DNA of 12,675 bases, from NCBI GenBank assembly GCA_014904985.1, contig MU128926.1, forward strand, positions 2,741 to 15,415. Direction: 5' to 3'. Below, piece after piece: positions 9,291 through 12,675 of this stretch. Made by a program: the position numbers and the translations under genes. Each line of letters starts with the position of its first letter. The stretch's first letter is position 1. Below the pieces are notes generated by a model. That model saw only the letters and a list, made by a program, of their open reading frames with translations. It had not been told where the DNA came from and ran no database searches. The DNA is from Hydnum rufescens UP504. Its lineage: Eukaryota; Basidiomycota; Agaricomycetes; Cantharellales; Hydnaceae.

Positions 9291-9485
9291 AGTGGGGGTT
9301 GAGTTTTGGAATTTACCCTGACACCAAGCCAGCAGTTCAACTAGCTTTTCAACTGGGGGATGGGGGGAAAGACGATAGAAATTCGCATCTCCTGCACTTA
9401 ATATACATCACAGAAAAATGCTATGGTAACCGGCGGAAAGATGGGATTAAGGCGAAAATGAGGAAAAAGAAATCAAGTCAAAAGC

Positions 9486-9998
9486 TTCAAAACTGAAGGA
9501 GATATTCAATTAACAAGTGAGAATGGGAGAATATGGCTTAACCAAGGTATTCCTCCTCTTCTACTGGACCAAATCCCTTGAGGAATGGTGGAACTGGTCG
9601 TCCTAGATGTAACCTCCATCGGGCATAGGGTGCCGGAACCATAATTGCCTTTAGTAATCAGAAAAGCGGAGGTAAAAGTGAAATGAGCCATGAGGAGACT
9701 AAATTACAGGAGGCCGAGTTCTAATCTGCTCGTTTTGCCCTTGGTACCGTTCGATGCGGATTTTCAGCATCTTTCCAGGGGTGGTTGTTTCCAACGAATC
9801 GGATCAAAACTGATGGAGTTATTTGCGAAATACTGAAGGATGTGTGGAGCATGAGGTAAAGTCGACCTGGAGGATGCAGTTCGCATTCGATAAACGCGTG
9901 TGTGGTACGTTAGACAGGTATTGATCGTAGCTTTCTGGGCGCTGTCTTTCCGAGTCGATCCGATCAAAATGAGGGAGATATTCGCGAAATACTCCTTG
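9486..9998. repeat. Three diverged copies of a TCAAAACTGA-GGAG-TATT unit
   Basis: Copies lie at 9788-9840, 9947-9998 and, shorter and weaker, 9486-9512. The two long copies are 159 bp apart and share, in order, TTTCC, CGAT/CGGATC, GATCAAAA, TG(A)-GGAG-T-ATT, GCGAAATACT and a final GAG/GGA. The third has TCAAAACTGAAGGAGATATTC. Repeats of this kind in the U3 part of an LTR often act as enhancer-like units; that role is inferred. On the minus strand the copies translate to similar words (EYFANISLILIGS and QYFANNSISFDPI), but no continuous coding region supports a protein. Confidence 0.55.
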
Positions 9999-10235
9999 AG
10001 AGCATTGGAATAGCCCCTATTCAACATGTGACAAGTCTGCGAGTCAAAGTGGGAGTCGTGTTACGTAATCCAAGGTCAAATACCGCCCTTGAGGCATTTG
10101 GATACGCCAATAGTGATACAATAGGTGGACGAAAGTAAGCAAGTTGAATTGCTTTAGCCTGGTTGAACTGGCTTGGAAATAAGTACAATTTAGATGGCCT
10201 GTTGAAGTGCCAAGGACGGACAAATAATTGTCTCG

Positions 10236-10263
10236 TATATAGGGTGGAGGAAAAGTATAAAGG
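10236..10263 (+). promoter_or_regulatory. Tandem TATA-like boxes near the insertion end
   Basis: TATATAGGG (10236-10244) and TATAAAGG (10256-10263) stand 20 bases apart on the plus strand, about 150-180 bases before the ACA terminus. This spacing fits the U3/R boundary of a plus-oriented LTR. The region is AT-leaning, so chance cannot be excluded. Confidence 0.35.
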
Positions 10264-10414
10264 ACCACGGATCCTGGGATGTGAATCCATACTATTTGAT
10301 GGCCAGAGGAATAACGAGTGTGGATACGCGAGAAATACAGAAATATGGATTCGTTTGAGGAGGTAGTTGGGCCCGGATGAGGTATGTACGTAGTGGGATT
10401 TTATCCCTCCAACA

Positions 10415-11939
10415 CCGTACGCATGGAAAATCGAAACCCCCACTCCAAGCAAGGCAGCCATTCCGGCATGAATCTCCACTTTTTCAGAGTCTGGTCCATC
10501 TGACAGCCAATGTCATACAGGGCCCCAATTCTCCAGTGACTCAGTACGTGCTTCAGGACAGTCTCCAACAGCGCAAAGACATAGAACTGCTTCTCTCCTG
10601 CAGTCCACATGCTTGCAACAGCAAGTGGTATGTCATGACGCACAGTAGAGCTATTACCCCAGTATCTTCAAAATACTGGGTTGACGCCTTGACGCGATCT
10701 TCATCTGCAGCAATAAATGACTGCCGACATGCATCATAGGTCGAGTTCGGTGCATGGAGGCCTGGTTCCACTGTATCATCCTCCGGGTGATCTGCATAAT
10801 AATCGGTGCCCTCGTTGGCTGTGCGTTTCGGTCCCATGCGTGCTGGCCTTGCAGGACGAGTCTCCAGGATTTTCCTTTCCCAGGACTCCCAAATAGTCCT
10901 CGACAACACGATTGTCTTGGGTGAAGTGACTGGGGGATCGCATGCCCTGTCTCTCCCTCATGACCATGTCGTCGGTCTTCGTTGCGGATCCGCTTAAGTT
11001 GGAAATTTGCATCAATGCAAACTATGAGCTGGACTCTACAAGTTTCATTGCAGTCAGAATGACTTATTATCCTGGCTTGTCACAGATAATAGCCTACTCA
11101 CGGCATATTACGTGTGTCTGTATGATTTCCTCCAAAACAAAGGTGGCATCGCGACTCAAAGTATTCACTGGGCGGGTATGGTCGGCAGGAATGAAATTTG
11201 AGCAGACGTCAGGAGGCAGATTGGCAGACACACGAGTGAGAACGGTGGCAGGAGCATTAACTGAAGCATTTGCAGGAGTTGAGTTTGGCAAACAGCTTCG
11301 GATCGCTCTGAACGTTGACATATCCCCGCTCATGTACCGGCGTTCTCTCATCCAACTCCGAGATGCACCCTCTCTTATCATACCTGCACAAATTCGAGTA
11401 AGTCTCTGGCCTGACCAACCAACAAAGCACACATGATAGTGCGCAAAGTGCATTCACAAGCGCGGCCGAAATGAATCCCTCCTGTGCAAACTCAATAGCA
11501 CACGAGCTTATGGAGTTGCTCGACAGAGTCGCGGCCACAGTGCTCTTTCTTGGGTGCCGGTATGAAGAAATAGGGAGGCCACAATTCGGCTGTCGAGACT
11601 GACTGCCAAATGTGGGGAAAAGAGGTGGCCAGCGATGGGAAGGAAACCGCGCCTCGACATAGACTGGATGGGCAGCCAGACGGCATGGACAGACCGTCCC
11701 CCAGCACAACCATCTTCCAGATCGTCCATGGAACGCAGAAGAACCAGACAGGGGTCGAGGTGCCCCAGCATGCCTAGCATACTGGGCAGGACTATGGGGC
11801 GCTTCTTGCCCGAGAGGTCTGAGAAGCACCCCCGAAGCGACTTCATGTAGGGATGGATAAGGCTGGGTAACACCTCTCCCTGTTCATCTATCTGGGCTTT
11901 GAGCAGTTTTACGAGTGCATAGCGAGATCGTATTGTCCT
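10415..11939 (-). pseudogene. KDZ transposase relic, N-terminal and core half
   Basis: Minus-strand relic in several frames. Order of landmarks: EVLPSLIHPYMKSLRG (11876-11829) and QSMSRRGFLP...HLAVSLDSR (about 11666-11590), matching the cysteine-cluster domain that precedes KDZ cores; an unclear linker (11500-11050); VCIDANFQLKR (11022-10990), holding the first catalytic aspartate; VLSRTIWESWERK (about 10910-10870); LHAPNSTYDACRQSF through ALLC (10759-10640); after a one-base shift, RHDIPLAV and TAGEKQ (10604-10587); LYDIGCQ (10520-10500), with the second aspartate; then another shift and SIFHAYG (10434-10414). This order is that of KDZ transposases. At least four frame changes and many stops show it is dead. 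A TGA at 11942-11940 lies just before the first open codon; an intron may explain it. The C-terminal half resumes at 9052 beyond the insertion. Confidence 0.88.
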
Positions 11940-12675
11940 TCATTACCTTGTATTATTAGCTACTGGCTTGTTTCCAAGCTGCATATTGCACATCCACATG
12001 GTTCCCGCAGCTGAAGTACTCGGAACGTGTAAGGGGAGGATCAGGAGGGAATTCAAGGTGAGACGAATGTTTCGAGGGAGGGGCAAAGGCGAATGGCATG
12101 TCTCAGGCAGATGCAGGTAAATAGAAGGGGCCCATCCCATGGCCCTCGGCCTTTTGGGATGGAGGGGGCTCATGCTCACTACCGTCGATTTGGAGGTAGT
12201 TTTGTTTTTGTGCGTTCCGTTTCTCCCTCCTCCCTTGCTTGGAGGCCACGACTGGCAGCCAACATTATGTGAAAGCAGAGCAAGAAACTCGGAAATGTAT
12301 TGGAGGCCGTAGCAATAGGAACGAATGATAGGCGAGGTGGCCGTGTTAGGTGAGAAAAAACTTTGACAATGGATGGATGGCCGATTTCACCGGGGCAAGA
12401 GACTGGCACTGCAATGACTGGCCAAGAATAATGGTTGGCTGCAGGGGAAACTGCGGTGTGACACAAGCCCGATGCTGTTGAGACGGTGAGCAGGGTAGCG
12501 AAAAAATCGAAAAAAGAGCTTGGTTCACAGCAAGAAGATGGCACGGATAATGGCGACTGGGCAGAGCCGAAACTGCAGGTTGAGCAGCTACCGCGAGCGA
12601 GGGAGGGACCGGGATGATGTACCAGGCGGGTAAAGGGTACACCTGAAAAGAGCTAGTTGCGGCGCAGAGAGGTAA
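11940..12675 (-). other. No certain gene; possible decayed KDZ N-terminus
   Basis: No gene is clearly visible. A minus-strand stretch at 12240-12106 encodes a basic, glutamine-rich segment (RREKRNAQKQNYLQ) followed by an acidic-proline part. KDZ proteins often start with such a basic stretch, so this could be the first exon, with a broken link to 11939. Longer open stretches at 12544-12179 and 12642-12346 minus are proline- and serine-rich without a motif, and are as likely to be promoter DNA. An inverted repeat CCATCCCA/TGGGATGG lies at 12132-12139 and 12155-12162. The right end of the element is not seen. Confidence 0.3.

Larger units (their letters stand above)
9056..10414 (+). mobile_element. 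1.36-kb insertion in the KDZ gene, solo-LTR-like
   Basis: This segment lies exactly between the KDZ motifs FHAYG (10428-10414) and HQW (from 9046), which are adjacent in intact family members. Its ends are TGTAAGTGGGAATA (from 9056) and TTATCCCTCCAACA (to 10414), so it opens with TGT and closes with ACA, and the inner parts of the ends are roughly inverted (GGGAATA against GGGATAA). Near the right end the plus strand has TATATAGGG and TATAAAGG at 10236-10263, as expected for a promoter at the end of U3. There is no convincing coding region. Flanks CGACGC (9047-9052) and CGTACGC (10416-10422) may be a diverged target duplication. The alternative is a very long intron, but the donor side (GGTGTTGG on the minus strand) is poor, although TTACAG at 9060-9055 would serve as an acceptor. 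Confidence 0.5.

Noticed and set aside
10021..10401. Minus-strand open stretch continuing past FHAYG
   Set aside because: It continues the KDZ frame into the insertion by chance. After FHAYG the residues no longer resemble the family, and the true continuation is found at 9046 and below.
11094..11436. Overlapping open stretches on both strands (10942-11436 plus, 11094-11453 minus)
   Set aside because: They fall in the linker between two recognised KDZ blocks. The plus-strand stretch is antisense to the relic, and neither shows a motif of its own.

Overview
The window looks like a transposon-rich, gene-poor stretch of a filamentous basidiomycete genome (most likely Agaricomycotina). The main clue is a relic of a KDZ (Kyakuja-Dileera-Zisupton) transposase with its cysteine-cluster N-terminal part, a family that is abundant there. 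A second clue is an LTR retrotransposon end with a TGTAATA...TATTACA terminus and a G-rich polypurine tract. No intact host gene, tRNA, rRNA or CRISPR array was found. Every recognised coding segment is broken by frameshifts or stops.

Layout. (1) 1-579: AT-rich DNA with small repeats and no gene. (2) About 530-4651: a block almost without CG dinucleotides; reading base by base I find only two (961-962 and 4229-4230). It is probably an old element eroded by cytosine methylation and deamination. A Copia-like LTR may sit at about 580-930. (3) 4652-5230: a 579-bp CG-rich LTR, read as the 3' LTR of a minus-strand Ty3/Gypsy-type element, with its polypurine tract at 5231-5246. (4) 5249-7222: minus-strand coding relic of that element, in at least four frame segments, of unknown function. 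(5) 7223-7432: junction and 3' flank with short AT-rich repeats. (6) 7433-9052 and 10415-11939: the two halves of one minus-strand KDZ transposase relic, in the correct order. (7) 9056-10414: 1.36 kb lying exactly between the KDZ motifs FHAYG and HQW. It has TGT...ACA ends, TATA-like boxes on the plus strand and diverged internal repeats, so it looks like a solo LTR or similar insertion. (8) 11940-12675: no certain gene; it may hold the decayed KDZ N-terminus.

The parts do not work together as a pathway. They are layers of insertion: an ancient CG-stripped layer on the left, a younger CG-rich retroelement next to it, and a KDZ element later split by another insertion. The best leads are the near-total CG loss with a sharp edge at 4651/4652, the unidentified ORF next to the Gypsy-type 3' LTR, and the insertion between two catalytic blocks of the KDZ relic.
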